A DNA stretch of 64,000 nucleotides from positions 186,001 through 250,000 of the forward strand of contig CBFIEM010000001.1 of the NCBI GenBank assembly GCA_965661625.1, in the 5' to 3' direction. The DNA comes from GCA-2705995 sp965661625. GTDB taxonomy: Bacteria > Bacteroidota > Bacteroidia > Flavobacteriales_G > Salibacteraceae. The notes beneath the pieces were generated by a model. The model had not been told where the DNA came from and did not search any database. It was given only the letters and a program-made list of their open reading frames with translations. Position numbers and translations under genes: made by a program. Positions 26,986-35,728 of the stretch are shown here, piece after piece (position 1 is the first letter of the stretch; each line of letters starts with the position of its first letter).

Positions 26986-28684
26986 TAATTTTTCGCTTTA
27001 ACTCTTTACTTTCCGGTTCAAGTTGCAGAGCCTTCTCCCACACGGAAACCGCATCATCAATCCGATTTAATTTAAATAGAATATCCCCTTTATGACTGAG
27101 AATTTCACTGTTTGATCCCCCACCAAATAACACCGCATTTTCAATTACCTCTAAGGCCTTTTCAAAGCGCTCCATCCGGTAAAGAACCCAAGCATATGTA
27201 TCCAAATAAGAAGGTGTTTCACCTGCCGTTGCAATGCATAATTCTATCATTTCAACAGCGCGGTTCAGGTCTTCATTTTGAAGGGATAAATAGTAAGCGT
27301 AATTATTTAATACGTACGTATTATTAGGGTCTATTTTTAAGGCTCGCTCATAATTCAGATAAGCCTGCTGGTAATCTTTTACATTATAATAGGCATCTCC
27401 GAGGTTAGCATAAAACTGTCCCTCCAATTGGGTGTCATCAATTACCAATGACTTTCCCTGCTCAAGTGAAACAACCGCATTCTCGTGATTGTCCAATTGT
27501 AGGCTCGCAATACCATTGAATAAATAAGGAATAGGTTGACTCGGAAACAGCTCCATTGCAGCCTTGCTATCCGGTAACATGCTATCAAAGTCACCAATTT
27601 CAGACTCCACAAATAGTAGCTGACGCCAAACGGCATAGCGCGAACTGTCTCGTTGTATAGAGCTCCTGTAGGACACTGCTGCACCCTCAACATCTCCGTC
27701 ACTATATTGATAATCAGCTAAGAGCGCATAACTCTGTGGTGCTTTTGGGTGATGCTTTACCACCATATGGCAAAGCTCAATTACCATTTTTCGAACGACA
27801 GCGTTAGATGTAGCCGCGGTATAATACGATAGCAGTACATGAACTTTGGTGTCAACAGAAAGCTGATTCCCATCAAACGCTTTACGCAATGCTCGCTCCG
27901 CTTCCTCATCCTTTCCAAGCTGCCTGTAAAATTCATACAACGACAGGTCTATCATCCTGTTCTCTGGGTCTTTTTCTTTGAGCTTTTCGTAAATCTCAGC
28001 CGCCTTAGTGTACTCAGACCTGCTTTTATAAAAATCTGAAAGTCTGCCGAAATACTGCAGGTTGTTGGGGTCGCTTTCCACAAGCATTCTGAGCTCATGC
28101 TCGGCAGAATCTTCATCATCGAGCTGCAGGTAAAGCTTGTGCTTTTGAACTGAAATTTCCTCTGAGATCCCTGCGCGACCCTCAATGCTGTCGTACTGAT
28201 AAATTGCATCTCGATACGCCTGAGAGAAAACTAAGTTATTTGCGAGTTCATAACGGTATTCCAATTGATTCGGATACCAGTCAACTAACTCTTTAAGCAG
28301 CACAACCGCCTCTGTATTCTTTCCAACCTTATCAAGCAAATAAGCATTAAACTGCAAGTACCACCTATTTTTAGGGTCGCTTCGCACAGCAATTTCAGCA
28401 TGGGTTAGTGCTAAATCTAAGTTGCTTTTTCGCTCATAAATCATCGCCATCTCATAATGAGTTGGGGCGTGATTCTTTCTCATCTTTAAGCATCTCTCAA
28501 AGAAGACTTGAGCTTGATCATAATCGCCGAGAATTTTGTGCTTATTGGCATTGATAAACGTGTTCGTGAACTTCACCTCATCACGTTCATTGTTCTGCTG
28601 TTGAGTCACAACCTCTCTCTTGGTGTTGCAGCTCGTTAAAGCCAACACCAAAAAGGTAAAAGAAATAAATTTACAAACTTTCAA
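26963..28684 (-). CDS. TPR-repeat lipoprotein
   Basis: The 573-residue lipoprotein (lipobox ALTSC, C19) is built almost entirely of tetratricopeptide repeats, for example APTHYEMAMIYERKSNLDLA, AQFYANLGDAYYNVKDYQQA-like and NNTYVLNNYAYYLSLQNEDL units. Such scaffolds bring protein partners together, here at the periplasmic face of a membrane. It starts 2 bases after the nucleotidyltransferase stop and overlaps DUF4292, so it is the second gene of the envelope operon. The exact partner is unknown. Confidence 0.85.
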   Translation of the reverse strand: MKVCKFISFTFLVLALTSCNTKREVVTQQQNNERDEVKFTNTFINANKHKILGDYDQAQVFFERCLKMRKNHAPTHYEMAMIYERKSNLDLALTHAEIAVRSDPKNRWYLQFNAYLLDKVGKNTEAVVLLKELVDWYPNQLEYRYELANNLVFSQAYRDAIYQYDSIEGRAGISEEISVQKHKLYLQLDDEDSAEHELRMLVESDPNNLQYFGRLSDFYKSRSEYTKAAEIYEKLKEKDPENRMIDLSLYEFYRQLGKDEEAERALRKAFDGNQLSVDTKVHVLLSYYTAATSNAVVRKMVIELCHMVVKHHPKAPQSYALLADYQYSDGDVEGAAVSYRSSIQRDSSRYAVWRQLLFVESEIGDFDSMLPDSKAAMELFPSQPIPYLFNGIASLQLDNHENAVVSLEQGKSLVIDDTQLEGQFYANLGDAYYNVKDYQQAYLNYERALKIDPNNTYVLNNYAYYLSLQNEDLNRAVEMIELCIATAGETPSYLDTYAWVLYRMERFEKALEVIENAVLFGGGSNSEILSHKGDILFKLNRIDDAVSVWEKALQLEPESKELKRKINDRTLLD

Positions 28685-28686
28685 TT

Positions 28687-29691
28687 TTAACTTTCTGAAG
28701 TGTAATCACCAACACTTACTTCTGCTGGTTTGCCTGCAAGTGAAACGTGGTTTCCAATCATTGAATTGGTGAACGATTTATGCTGAATCTTGGTATTTGA
28801 ATAAACAATTCCATTGTCCATAATCACACCCTCTAACTCCGAGTTTGCATGAACAGAAACATGCGGTCCTATTACTGAGTTTTTAATAGATACCTCTTTG
28901 CCTATATAGCATGGAGGAATAACAACACTGTTTATAATTTGAGCAGATTTATCAATAAGTTGTTCGCCCTTTTTAAATTCTAAAACTTGAGCATTGGTAT
29001 CTACAGTTGCATTTTTATTACCACAATCCAACCAAGCATCGACCTTTCCCGGCGTGAACTGTGCCCCTTTTGAAGTCATATTTCTAAGTGCGTCGGGAAG
29101 TTGGTATTCACCGCCAACCATAATGTTATTATCAATTAAGTACTCCAGTTCAGAACGCAAGACTTCTCCTTGTTTGAAAAAATAGATGCCAATCATTGCT
29201 AAATCAGATACGAAATCTTCTGGCTTTTCTACATAGTCTGTGATCACGCCTGCCTCATCAACTTTTACAACTCCAAAAGCACTTGGGTCGTCAATTTGCT
29301 TTACCCACAGCACTCCATCTTTTTCCATATCCAATGAAAAGTCTGCTTTGAACAGGGTGTCTGCAAAGGCTACAATTACCGGCCCATCTAATTGGTCTTT
29401 TGCACAAAGAATTGCGTGTGCGGTTCCCAGTGGCTCATGCTGATAACAAATGATACCTTTAGCTCCAAGATCTGAAGCAATTTGCTTTAGGTTGGTCTCT
29501 ACCTCCTCTCCAAACTGAGGTCCAATTATAAACGCAATTTCATCTACCTCTTGATCACAGACTGCGGTAATATCCTCCACAAGTCTCTGTACAATTGGCT
29601 TTCCCGCTATTGGTAATAATGGTTTTGGAGTTACAAGAGTATGGGGCCTCATGCGTTTTCCCATACCTGCCATTGGCACGACAATCTTCAT
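28687..29691 (-). CDS. Sugar-phosphate nucleotidyltransferase with left-handed beta-helix tail
   Basis: The 334-residue enzyme activates a sugar phosphate with an NTP. The N-terminus has the pyrophosphorylase signature VVPMAGMGKRMRPHTLVTPKPL (about 4-25), then GTAHAILCAKD, the FADTLF metal site and VDAWLDCGNKN near 215. The C-terminal part (about 245-325) has hexapeptide-type repeats (IINSVVIPPCYIGKEVSIK, IGPHVSVHANSELEG). RmlA-like or GlmU/MPG1-like specificity cannot be fixed. It leads the operon with TPR, DUF4292 and EnvC genes, and an exact -7 box lies 24 bases upstream. Confidence 0.88.
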   Translation of the reverse strand: MKIVVPMAGMGKRMRPHTLVTPKPLLPIAGKPIVQRLVEDITAVCDQEVDEIAFIIGPQFGEEVETNLKQIASDLGAKGIICYQHEPLGTAHAILCAKDQLDGPVIVAFADTLFKADFSLDMEKDGVLWVKQIDDPSAFGVVKVDEAGVITDYVEKPEDFVSDLAMIGIYFFKQGEVLRSELEYLIDNNIMVGGEYQLPDALRNMTSKGAQFTPGKVDAWLDCGNKNATVDTNAQVLEFKKGEQLIDKSAQIINSVVIPPCYIGKEVSIKNSVIGPHVSVHANSELEGVIMDNGIVYSNTKIQHKSFTNSMIGNHVSLAGKPAEVSVGDYTSES

Positions 29692-29714
29692 ATGCTAACA
29701 GTTTTGAAACGGCT

Positions 29715-29722
29715 CAAAAGTA
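29715..29722 (-). promoter_or_regulatory. Putative -7 box of the nucleotidyltransferase operon
   Basis: The reverse strand reads TACTTTTG, an exact TAnnTTTG match 24 bases before the ATG at 29691. It is divergent from the cupin promoter, with the AGATCA/TGATCT palindrome between the two. Confidence 0.5.
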
Positions 29723-29759
29723 ACATTATTAGCACGATTCAAGAAACACTATGGGGAGT

Positions 29760-29773
29760 AGATCATCTGATCT
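29760..29773. promoter_or_regulatory. Perfect palindrome AGATCA-TC-TGATCT abutting the cupin -7 box
   Basis: Two 6-base arms with a 2-base spacer end directly at the TAACTTTG box (29774-29781), inside the space between the expected -33 and -7 elements. The position suits an operator controlling the cupin gene and perhaps the divergent operon. No regulator is identified. Confidence 0.45.
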
Positions 29774-29781
29774 TAACTTTG
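29774..29781 (+). promoter_or_regulatory. Putative -7 box of the cupin gene
   Basis: TAACTTTG is an exact TAnnTTTG match 17 bases before the ATG at 29798. Confidence 0.5.
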
Positions 29782-29797
29782 CCGACAAAATTACCTG

Positions 29798-30169
29798 ATG
29801 GAACCCATTCGTATTGAACCGTTGTCGCAATTAGGCACAAATGAATCTGGATCGACTTACACCTTTCAAGCTCCGCCACGAACAGACTTTATTTTCGCAG
29901 AGCGAAACGAGGGCTCTATTAGCGGAAATCACTGGCACAGTGGTGTTGAAGAAGAAAAAAATCCGGAAGTGTTACTGCTTGTAAAAGGGATTGTTCACAT
30001 TACTGGTAAAACAGAAACGGGCGATTTACACGAATTTCAAGTGGAGGCACCTGCAAAAGTGATTATTGCTCCGCGAGTTACGCACACGTTGAAAGCAATT
30101 ACGGCTATTGCGTTTTTGGAATTCAATTCAATTGAGGCGCATAGAAATGATACACATTATCCCGAATGA
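29798..30169 (+). CDS. Small cupin-fold protein
   Basis: The 123-residue protein has a cupin beta-barrel core. The metal-site-like first motif reads GSISGNHWHSGVEEEKNPEVLLLVKG (key residues H44, H46 and the glutamates after them). The second motif, PAKVIIAPRVTHTLKAI, keeps one histidine. It could be a small isomerase/epimerase or a sensor domain; nothing assigns a substrate. It is transcribed away from the nucleotidyltransferase operon, and its 3' end overlaps the antiporter gene by 13 bases on the other strand. Confidence 0.75.
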   Translation: MEPIRIEPLSQLGTNESGSTYTFQAPPRTDFIFAERNEGSISGNHWHSGVEEEKNPEVLLLVKGIVHITGKTETGDLHEFQVEAPAKVIIAPRVTHTLKAITAIAFLEFNSIEAHRNDTHYPE

Positions 30170-31419
30170 GGTTGCCCGTCTTTGGACTCATCATTATCGG
30201 AAAGGTCCATATCGAAAAGCACATCGTCGAATAAGTCTTTTTTAGAATTACTTATTAAACTCCAAGTCATTATAAAGCTGGATGCTAAAATTACATAGAG
30301 CAAAATACCGGCATCAAACTCTCCAACTTGCAGGTTCTCGGGTATCGCATAGAATAATAAAATTGTAATTAATCCCCTTGGAGCAATGTAAAGCTGCGGT
30401 TTCATTTGCTTGCCCTCAACGGTTCTAAATATTCCCCACCGCGAAGCATAAATCATCCCTACCACAAGTGTACTAATTAGAAAAACACGCACATTAAACA
30501 GAGACGAAATACTAATTGACATTCCAAAAAGCACGAAGAAAAAGGTTCGAACAATAAACGCAGTCTCTATAGTAACGAGCTTAAAGTCCGTTAATATGCT
30601 TTTAACTGCTATTGGTTTCAGCCATTTACGAAGTATCCCTTTGAAAAACACGCGCTGATTATTGATAACTAATCCAAAAACCAATATGATCAACAATGAG
30701 GACAGGTGCAGCATTTTGCCAAGTGCGTAAAGTAGAATCAGCACAGCAATTAGTAAGAACAACTTAAGCTTCGTTTTAATGTTTTGAAACAAGTACACCA
30801 ACAGGTAACTCACCACCAATGATATGGCAATAGTTGCCACTAAGTTTCCTCCAATAGAAAGCATCAATTCTGAGGTGCTCTTAGACTCCAATCCGCTTAT
30901 GAGAAAGTAGAAAAACATAATTCCTAAAATGTCTGAGAATGTGCTCTCATAAATCAAGAACTCCTTCTTTTCAGGAGCGAGCCCTTCTATACTTGGAAGC
31001 ACAATTGCGCTTGAAATAATAGACAATGGAATGGCATATAACAATGCGTTTCCAACTTCCATATCCATGGAATAATAAAGCAAGGTTGAAATAAGCCCAG
31101 CTGAAATAAACAGCCCCAAAGAGGCTATTCCTAAGGCTTTCCATATCATGCCCGATTTTTCACGTTTTAATTCTAAATCTAAGGCTGCTTCTAAAACAAT
31201 CATGATTAGCCCAACAATTCCCAGTACCTCAAGTATTGGAAACAAATTCATCTCTTCAGTTCCGAGTGCTGCGAGTCCCTTTTGAATAGCAAACCCCGTA
31301 AAAATCAGCAGCAGTACAGAAGGGATGTTTGTCTTTTTAGAGATGAGGTTAAAGAGGTAGGACAAAATCACCACCACAGATGCTGCAATCACGAACGTAT
31401 ATGACGATAAATATTCCAT
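30157..31419 (-). CDS. Cation:proton antiporter (CPA family)
   Basis: The 420-residue membrane protein has about 12 hydrophobic segments and the CPA features IPSVLLLIFTGFAI in helix 2 and a conserved acidic residue in the VLEAALDLEL helix, as in Na+(K+)/H+ exchangers. The TrkA-type C-terminal cytoplasmic domain of KefB/C-like members is absent; only a short acidic tail follows (DVLFDMDLSDNDESKDG). It should exchange Na+ or K+ for protons across the inner membrane. It follows an uncharacterised exported protein after 19 bases. Confidence 0.88.
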   Translation of the reverse strand: MEYLSSYTFVIAASVVVILSYLFNLISKKTNIPSVLLLIFTGFAIQKGLAALGTEEMNLFPILEVLGIVGLIMIVLEAALDLELKREKSGMIWKALGIASLGLFISAGLISTLLYYSMDMEVGNALLYAIPLSIISSAIVLPSIEGLAPEKKEFLIYESTFSDILGIMFFYFLISGLESKSTSELMLSIGGNLVATIAISLVVSYLLVYLFQNIKTKLKLFLLIAVLILLYALGKMLHLSSLLIILVFGLVINNQRVFFKGILRKWLKPIAVKSILTDFKLVTIETAFIVRTFFFVLFGMSISISSLFNVRVFLISTLVVGMIYASRWGIFRTVEGKQMKPQLYIAPRGLITILLFYAIPENLQVGEFDAGILLYVILASSFIMTWSLISNSKKDLFDDVLFDMDLSDNDESKDGQPHSG

Positions 31420-31438
31420 GGTAGTAAACGCTACTTTT

Positions 31439-32266
31439 CTATTCTTCTAGCCTCATCTCATCTTGAGCGGCAGGAACTGCTTGTATGAGTTGACTTACAA
31501 TGCTGTCAAAAGCATCCCCAGTAAGGTCATCAAGCATATTAATATCACTAGACAGCTGTTCTTTAATTAGTCCGCCGGTTACTTCTTTCCCTCGGTTGTC
31601 AACTATTGAATAGTGCACTTGAAATTCGCGGGGAAAATGTCCGCTTTGAATTGCAATTTGGTCTAACTTTTTAGGAACTACAAACTCAAATTGATTCACT
31701 AAAAGAAAGTAATTGGATTGATACGTCTTCCCAATTACAGTCATTACAGCTGCATCTTGAATGGTTGCCGCCATATAACGTTCCCGCTTTGATTGAACGG
31801 TTACTATTTGACCATTTTCAATTCGAGTGCCGGCTTCATTCTGCGCTTCCTTTTTCTTGAGCTTGCGCTTCCATTTCTCCATTTTTCCAGCCGCTTCAGG
31901 CATTGGCAGTTCCGTGTAATGGTAGTTAAGGTTGTTGTAAATCACTTCGAGGTCTGCTGTCATGCGTGAATTACTGCTCAATAGGCTGACATTGGTATAT
32001 ACCGTATCCATTGCCAACTGCAACTTTCTGCTCAATCTAATTCGAAAGGAATCACGGATAGCACTTGCTTCAATTCCATTTGCACTTTCTAGCGCTCTAT
32101 TAAACTGGCACTTATAAAGCAATGGGGAGAAAGGAATAACCAAAACCTCACCTATCATGAAGTCTGGCTTTGATCCAAGCTCACTTTCAGTTTCATAGGT
32201 TTGGTCTTGCGACCAAGAAACCGTTGCCATTAATAAACCAACAAGTCCTGCTAGATACTTCATCAT
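31439..32266 (-). CDS. Uncharacterised exported protein
   Basis: I do not recognise this 275-residue protein. A signal peptide ends near SWSQ (20). The mature part has GEVLVIPFSPLLYKCQFNRAL near its start, a strongly basic stretch (KMEKWKRKLKKKEAQ, about 125-140) and otherwise mixed alpha/beta composition without repeats. Its ATG overlaps the rseP stop by 4 bases and the antiporter follows, so it is in the middle of an envelope-related unit. No lipobox is seen, so it is probably periplasmic. Confidence 0.7.
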   Translation of the reverse strand: MMKYLAGLVGLLMATVSWSQDQTYETESELGSKPDFMIGEVLVIPFSPLLYKCQFNRALESANGIEASAIRDSFRIRLSRKLQLAMDTVYTNVSLLSSNSRMTADLEVIYNNLNYHYTELPMPEAAGKMEKWKRKLKKKEAQNEAGTRIENGQIVTVQSKRERYMAATIQDAAVMTVIGKTYQSNYFLLVNQFEFVVPKKLDQIAIQSGHFPREFQVHYSIVDNRGKEVTGGLIKEQLSSDINMLDDLTGDAFDSIVSQLIQAVPAAQDEMRLEE

Positions 32267-33606
32267 TTAAATAGTCTGAAAACATCATTCCCGTTTGCAA
32301 ACAACAGGAGTGATACCAATATTACAAAGCCAACAACTTGAGCATATTCTAAGACTTTTTCACTCGGTTTTCTTCCTGAAACCATTTCAAAAAGCAAAAA
32401 CATTACGTGACCGCCATCTAAAGCCGGAATGGGCAAGATATTCATAAAGGCCAAAATCAAACTTAGAAATGCCGTGATTTCCCAAAATGCTTTCCATGAC
32501 CATGTTGCTGGAAACAAGTTAGCAATAGATCCAAACCCTCCTACGCCTTTATAGGCGCCAGTGCTAGGCGTAAAAATCAACTTCATTTGACCGATATAAA
32601 AATCGAGTTTCCCTATGGCCTTATCCAGTCCAGCTGGAAACGATTCAAAGAAGCCAAACTCCGTATAAGAATAGTTGTAAACCCCGGCTTTTTCCAGGTC
32701 CGCGTGGCTAAATATATGGGGTTTTACCCCTAGCAACCCGTCTGCGCTTATTGCAACTTGAAGGGTCTCACGACGACCATCACGAATCAAAGTTAAAGCT
32801 ACATCCTCACCAGCAAATTCTTTTCCAATCACCTTAAACTCGTCAAAATACCTTACCTCTTTTTCATTCACTGCTACAACTTGATCGCGCTCACGTAAGC
32901 CCGATTCAGCATTGTGAGATGAGTCTGGAATACTCGCAATTGTAAAAGGAATCCGTGGGTAAAAAATCATTGCCCCATTCGCATCAATAAGCTGTGCGAT
33001 GAAATCTTGAGGAAGCTCAACCTCTAACGCCTCATTTTGTCGAACTAAGCCAACCGTTCCGCCTTCAATCATTGTGGTTAACACTGATTCAAAGCGTTCA
33101 ACAGGCTCCCCGTTGATGCTTGTAATTTTATCACCTGTTTGAAACCCTACCTCATTTGCAAGTGAATCTACAGTCCAAATTCCATGCGCAAGGTTAGCAT
33201 TTGGCAAATAGCGTTCCCCGTAATTGAATAGAATCATCGCATAAATGAAAATCCCTAGGATCACATTAACCGTAACTCCTCCAACCATGATTATCAGACG
33301 CTGCCAGGCAGGCTTTGACCTAAATTCCCATTGCTTTGGAGGCTCCTTCATTTGCTCCTTATCCATAGACTCATCGATCATTCCGGATATTTTTACATAT
33401 CCCCCAAGAGGCAACCAACCGATGCCATATTCTGTTTCTCCTTTTTGAACCTTAAAAAGCGAAAACCAAGGGTCGAAAAACAGGTAGAACTTTTCTACTT
33501 TGGTTTTAAATAGCTTAGCGGGTATAAAATGCCCTAGCTCATGAAGCACTACCAAAATTGATAGGCTTAAGATTAGTTGAGCGGCTTTAATCAGTATGTC
33601 TTCCAT
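32263..33606 (-). CDS. rseP: Site-2 protease RseP (RIP zinc metalloprotease)
   Basis: The 447-residue intramembrane protease has the zinc motif HELGH (H22, E23, H26) in the first membrane span, two PDZ-like segments (about 140-300, e.g. DKITSINGEPVERFESVL and DQVVAVNEKEVRYF) and the second catalytic block NILPIPALDGGHVMF in a late membrane span. It cleaves anti-sigma factors or leftover signal peptides in the membrane. In E. coli it sits with bamA and cdsA; here it is followed by an unknown exported protein and an antiporter. An exact -7 box is at 33624-33631. Confidence 0.95.
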   Translation of the reverse strand: MEDILIKAAQLILSLSILVVLHELGHFIPAKLFKTKVEKFYLFFDPWFSLFKVQKGETEYGIGWLPLGGYVKISGMIDESMDKEQMKEPPKQWEFRSKPAWQRLIIMVGGVTVNVILGIFIYAMILFNYGERYLPNANLAHGIWTVDSLANEVGFQTGDKITSINGEPVERFESVLTTMIEGGTVGLVRQNEALEVELPQDFIAQLIDANGAMIFYPRIPFTIASIPDSSHNAESGLRERDQVVAVNEKEVRYFDEFKVIGKEFAGEDVALTLIRDGRRETLQVAISADGLLGVKPHIFSHADLEKAGVYNYSYTEFGFFESFPAGLDKAIGKLDFYIGQMKLIFTPSTGAYKGVGGFGSIANLFPATWSWKAFWEITAFLSLILAFMNILPIPALDGGHVMFLLFEMVSGRKPSEKVLEYAQVVGFVILVSLLLFANGNDVFRLFK

Positions 33607-33623
33607 GTAAAATTAATGAGGTG

Positions 33624-33631
33624 CAAATCTA
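33624..33631 (-). promoter_or_regulatory. Putative -7 box of rseP
   Basis: The reverse strand reads TAGATTTG, an exact TAnnTTTG match 17 bases before the rseP ATG. An upstream TTG lies 22 bases away, near the usual -33 spacing. Confidence 0.5.
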
Positions 33632-33659
33632 ATGAACAACAACGAGGTGTGCTCAATTG

Positions 33660-35156
33660 TTATTTTATCCACTTCAAGAGTTCTTTGGCAATACTTCGGT
33701 CGTTTGATAGACGTGGGATTTTATTCTGCCCCCCTAACTTCCCTCTGCTTTTCATCATTTGTTTAAACCCTCCTGGAGCTATTGTACGAATGATTAACCG
33801 TTGTAAAATGTTTCCTGATATTAAATCCTTGTAATAAGGATTAAGTTCTTGCATGTGTTTGTCGAGACGCTGGGCGAAAGCGTCCATATTATGAGGAGCT
33901 TCGTCAAACTCAATGAACCACTCGTGATAAGGCAGTCCGCTTTCCGGATTTACTTCGGGTGCTAAATGAAACTCACGAACCGATTGAGAAAAATAGTGGA
34001 GTGTTTCGCGCAATGCTTTTTCAACTTCTTCACCAATAACATGCTCTCCAAAGGCAGATGTGAAATGCTTAATCCTTCCGGTCACCACAATCTTAAACGG
34101 GTTGAGGGAAACAAACTTGACGGTATCTCCGATCCCATAGCCCCAGAGTCCTGCATTTGTGCTCATTACTAACGCATAATTTACCCCGACCTCAACATCT
34201 GCAAGGCCCAATCGAGGTGGGTTATCTTCAAAATAACGGTCGGCTGGCACAAATTCAAAGAAGATGCCTGCATTGGTATTTAACAAGAGTCCTTCGGAGC
34301 CTTGACGATCTTGAAATGCTATAAATCCTTCTGATGCGGGGTATGTTTCAACGCTCGGAACCACAGACCCAACCAATTTATTAAAAATTGGACGGTAGGG
34401 CTCAAAGTTCACACCTCCATATACAAATAGACTGAAGTTTGGAAAAACTTCCTTGATGTGTGACTTTCCTGTTTTTACGAGTATCCGTTCAAAATACATT
34501 TGGACCCAGGAAGGGATTCCAGAAATAAGCCTCATGTCCTGGTCAAATGTTTCATCGACTATTGCGTCTACTTTCTGTTCCCAATCATCAATACAGTTTG
34601 TATCCCATGTGGGCATCCTATTTTTTTGCAAATAACCCGGAACATAATGGGCAACTATTCCTGATAAGCGCCCAACTGGTATTGGGTCTTCCGTATTTAA
34701 AATGGGGCTGCCTTGAAGGAAAATCATTTTTCCATCAACAAAAGAGCTTTTCCCCGTTTGAGCTATGTACCCCAGTAAGGCATTGCGGGCCGCCGTGATG
34801 TGATGAGGCATTGATGCTTTGGTAATGGGAATGAACTTCGCTCCGCTTGTTGTTCCTGACGTTTTACATAAATAAAGGGGCTTCCCGGGCCAAAGCACAT
34901 CTTCTTCTCCTGTAATTACCCGATCAACATAAGGTTTTAACGTTTCGTAATCCCCCACACTTACTTGACGTTGAAAATCAGTGTGATTCTTAACTCCACC
35001 GAGGTCAACATCTTTACCAAATGCAGTGTTTGCTGCCTGCGAAACAAGATTCTTCAACGTTTCCTGTTGATCTTCTACCGCTCTTTTGGCCTGCTTTTCT
35101 TGCTTACTTATCACCCACTTTGCAAAGGGTTTGCTCAACGCTCCTTTAAATCCCAT
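33660..35156 (-). CDS. GH3-family acyl-adenylate-forming protein
   Basis: The 498-residue protein belongs to the GH3 family, known in plants for joining amino acids to jasmonate or auxin and found widely in Bacteroidota with unknown substrates. Adenylation motifs are recognisable: CKTSGTTSGAKFIPI (P-loop-like ATP motif, about 100-114), FVYGGVNFEPYRP and TYPASEGFIAFQ (about 270-285), and the YGIGDTVKF plus VVTGRIKHFTSAFGEHV block near residue 370. These are intact, so ATP-dependent acyl activation is likely. It overlaps marC by one base. Confidence 0.87.
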   Translation of the reverse strand: MGFKGALSKPFAKWVISKQEKQAKRAVEDQQETLKNLVSQAANTAFGKDVDLGGVKNHTDFQRQVSVGDYETLKPYVDRVITGEEDVLWPGKPLYLCKTSGTTSGAKFIPITKASMPHHITAARNALLGYIAQTGKSSFVDGKMIFLQGSPILNTEDPIPVGRLSGIVAHYVPGYLQKNRMPTWDTNCIDDWEQKVDAIVDETFDQDMRLISGIPSWVQMYFERILVKTGKSHIKEVFPNFSLFVYGGVNFEPYRPIFNKLVGSVVPSVETYPASEGFIAFQDRQGSEGLLLNTNAGIFFEFVPADRYFEDNPPRLGLADVEVGVNYALVMSTNAGLWGYGIGDTVKFVSLNPFKIVVTGRIKHFTSAFGEHVIGEEVEKALRETLHYFSQSVREFHLAPEVNPESGLPYHEWFIEFDEAPHNMDAFAQRLDKHMQELNPYYKDLISGNILQRLIIRTIAPGGFKQMMKSRGKLGGQNKIPRLSNDRSIAKELLKWIK

Positions 35157-35728
35157 TAAATAAGGCCTCCAATATTTCCTGTAAAGAGTTTTACGGCAAT
35201 TGCGAGCAAAATAACTCCAAAGACCTTCCGAATAATAGCTATACCGCTTTTACCAAGCATGTGTTCTATCTTTTTCGATGACTTCAATACCGCATAAACA
35301 ACAATGATGTTTAGAATAATTGCTATTACAATGTTTTGAGCTTCAAATTCAGCTCTTAACGACAAAATAGTTGTCAATGATCCGGCCCCAGCAATAAGTG
35401 GGAACGCAAGCGGAAATATCGCCGCTGTTTCTGGAACATCGCCCTTAAAAAACTCAACACCCAGCACCATTTCTAGTGCTAAAAAGAACAGAATAAAAGA
35501 TCCTGCTACGGCAAATGAATTTACATCAATACCTATCAAGCCAAGAATTGATTCGCCCAAAAACACAAAGGCAATCATGATTACCCCTGCAGCGATACTC
35601 GCCTTTTCGGACTGTATGTGACCCACTTTTTGTCGCAAGTCAATTATCAAAGGAATGTTTCCAATGATATCAACTACAGCAAAAAGGACCATGGAAGCAG
35701 TAAGAACTTCGCGATAATCAATGCTCAT
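35156..35728 (-). CDS. MarC-family integral membrane protein
   Basis: The 190-residue protein has six hydrophobic segments and the MarC features VDIIGNIPLIIDL near the N-terminus and the FPLAFPLIAGAGSLTT block around residues 105-120. The family was named for its position next to marRAB, but its function is unknown. It starts inside the end of purN (11-base overlap) and ends at the GH3 start, so purN-marC-GH3 form one unit. Confidence 0.9.
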   Translation of the reverse strand: MSIDYREVLTASMVLFAVVDIIGNIPLIIDLRQKVGHIQSEKASIAAGVIMIAFVFLGESILGLIGIDVNSFAVAGSFILFFLALEMVLGVEFFKGDVPETAAIFPLAFPLIAGAGSLTTILSLRAEFEAQNIVIAIILNIIVVYAVLKSSKKIEHMLGKSGIAIIRKVFGVILLAIAVKLFTGNIGGLI

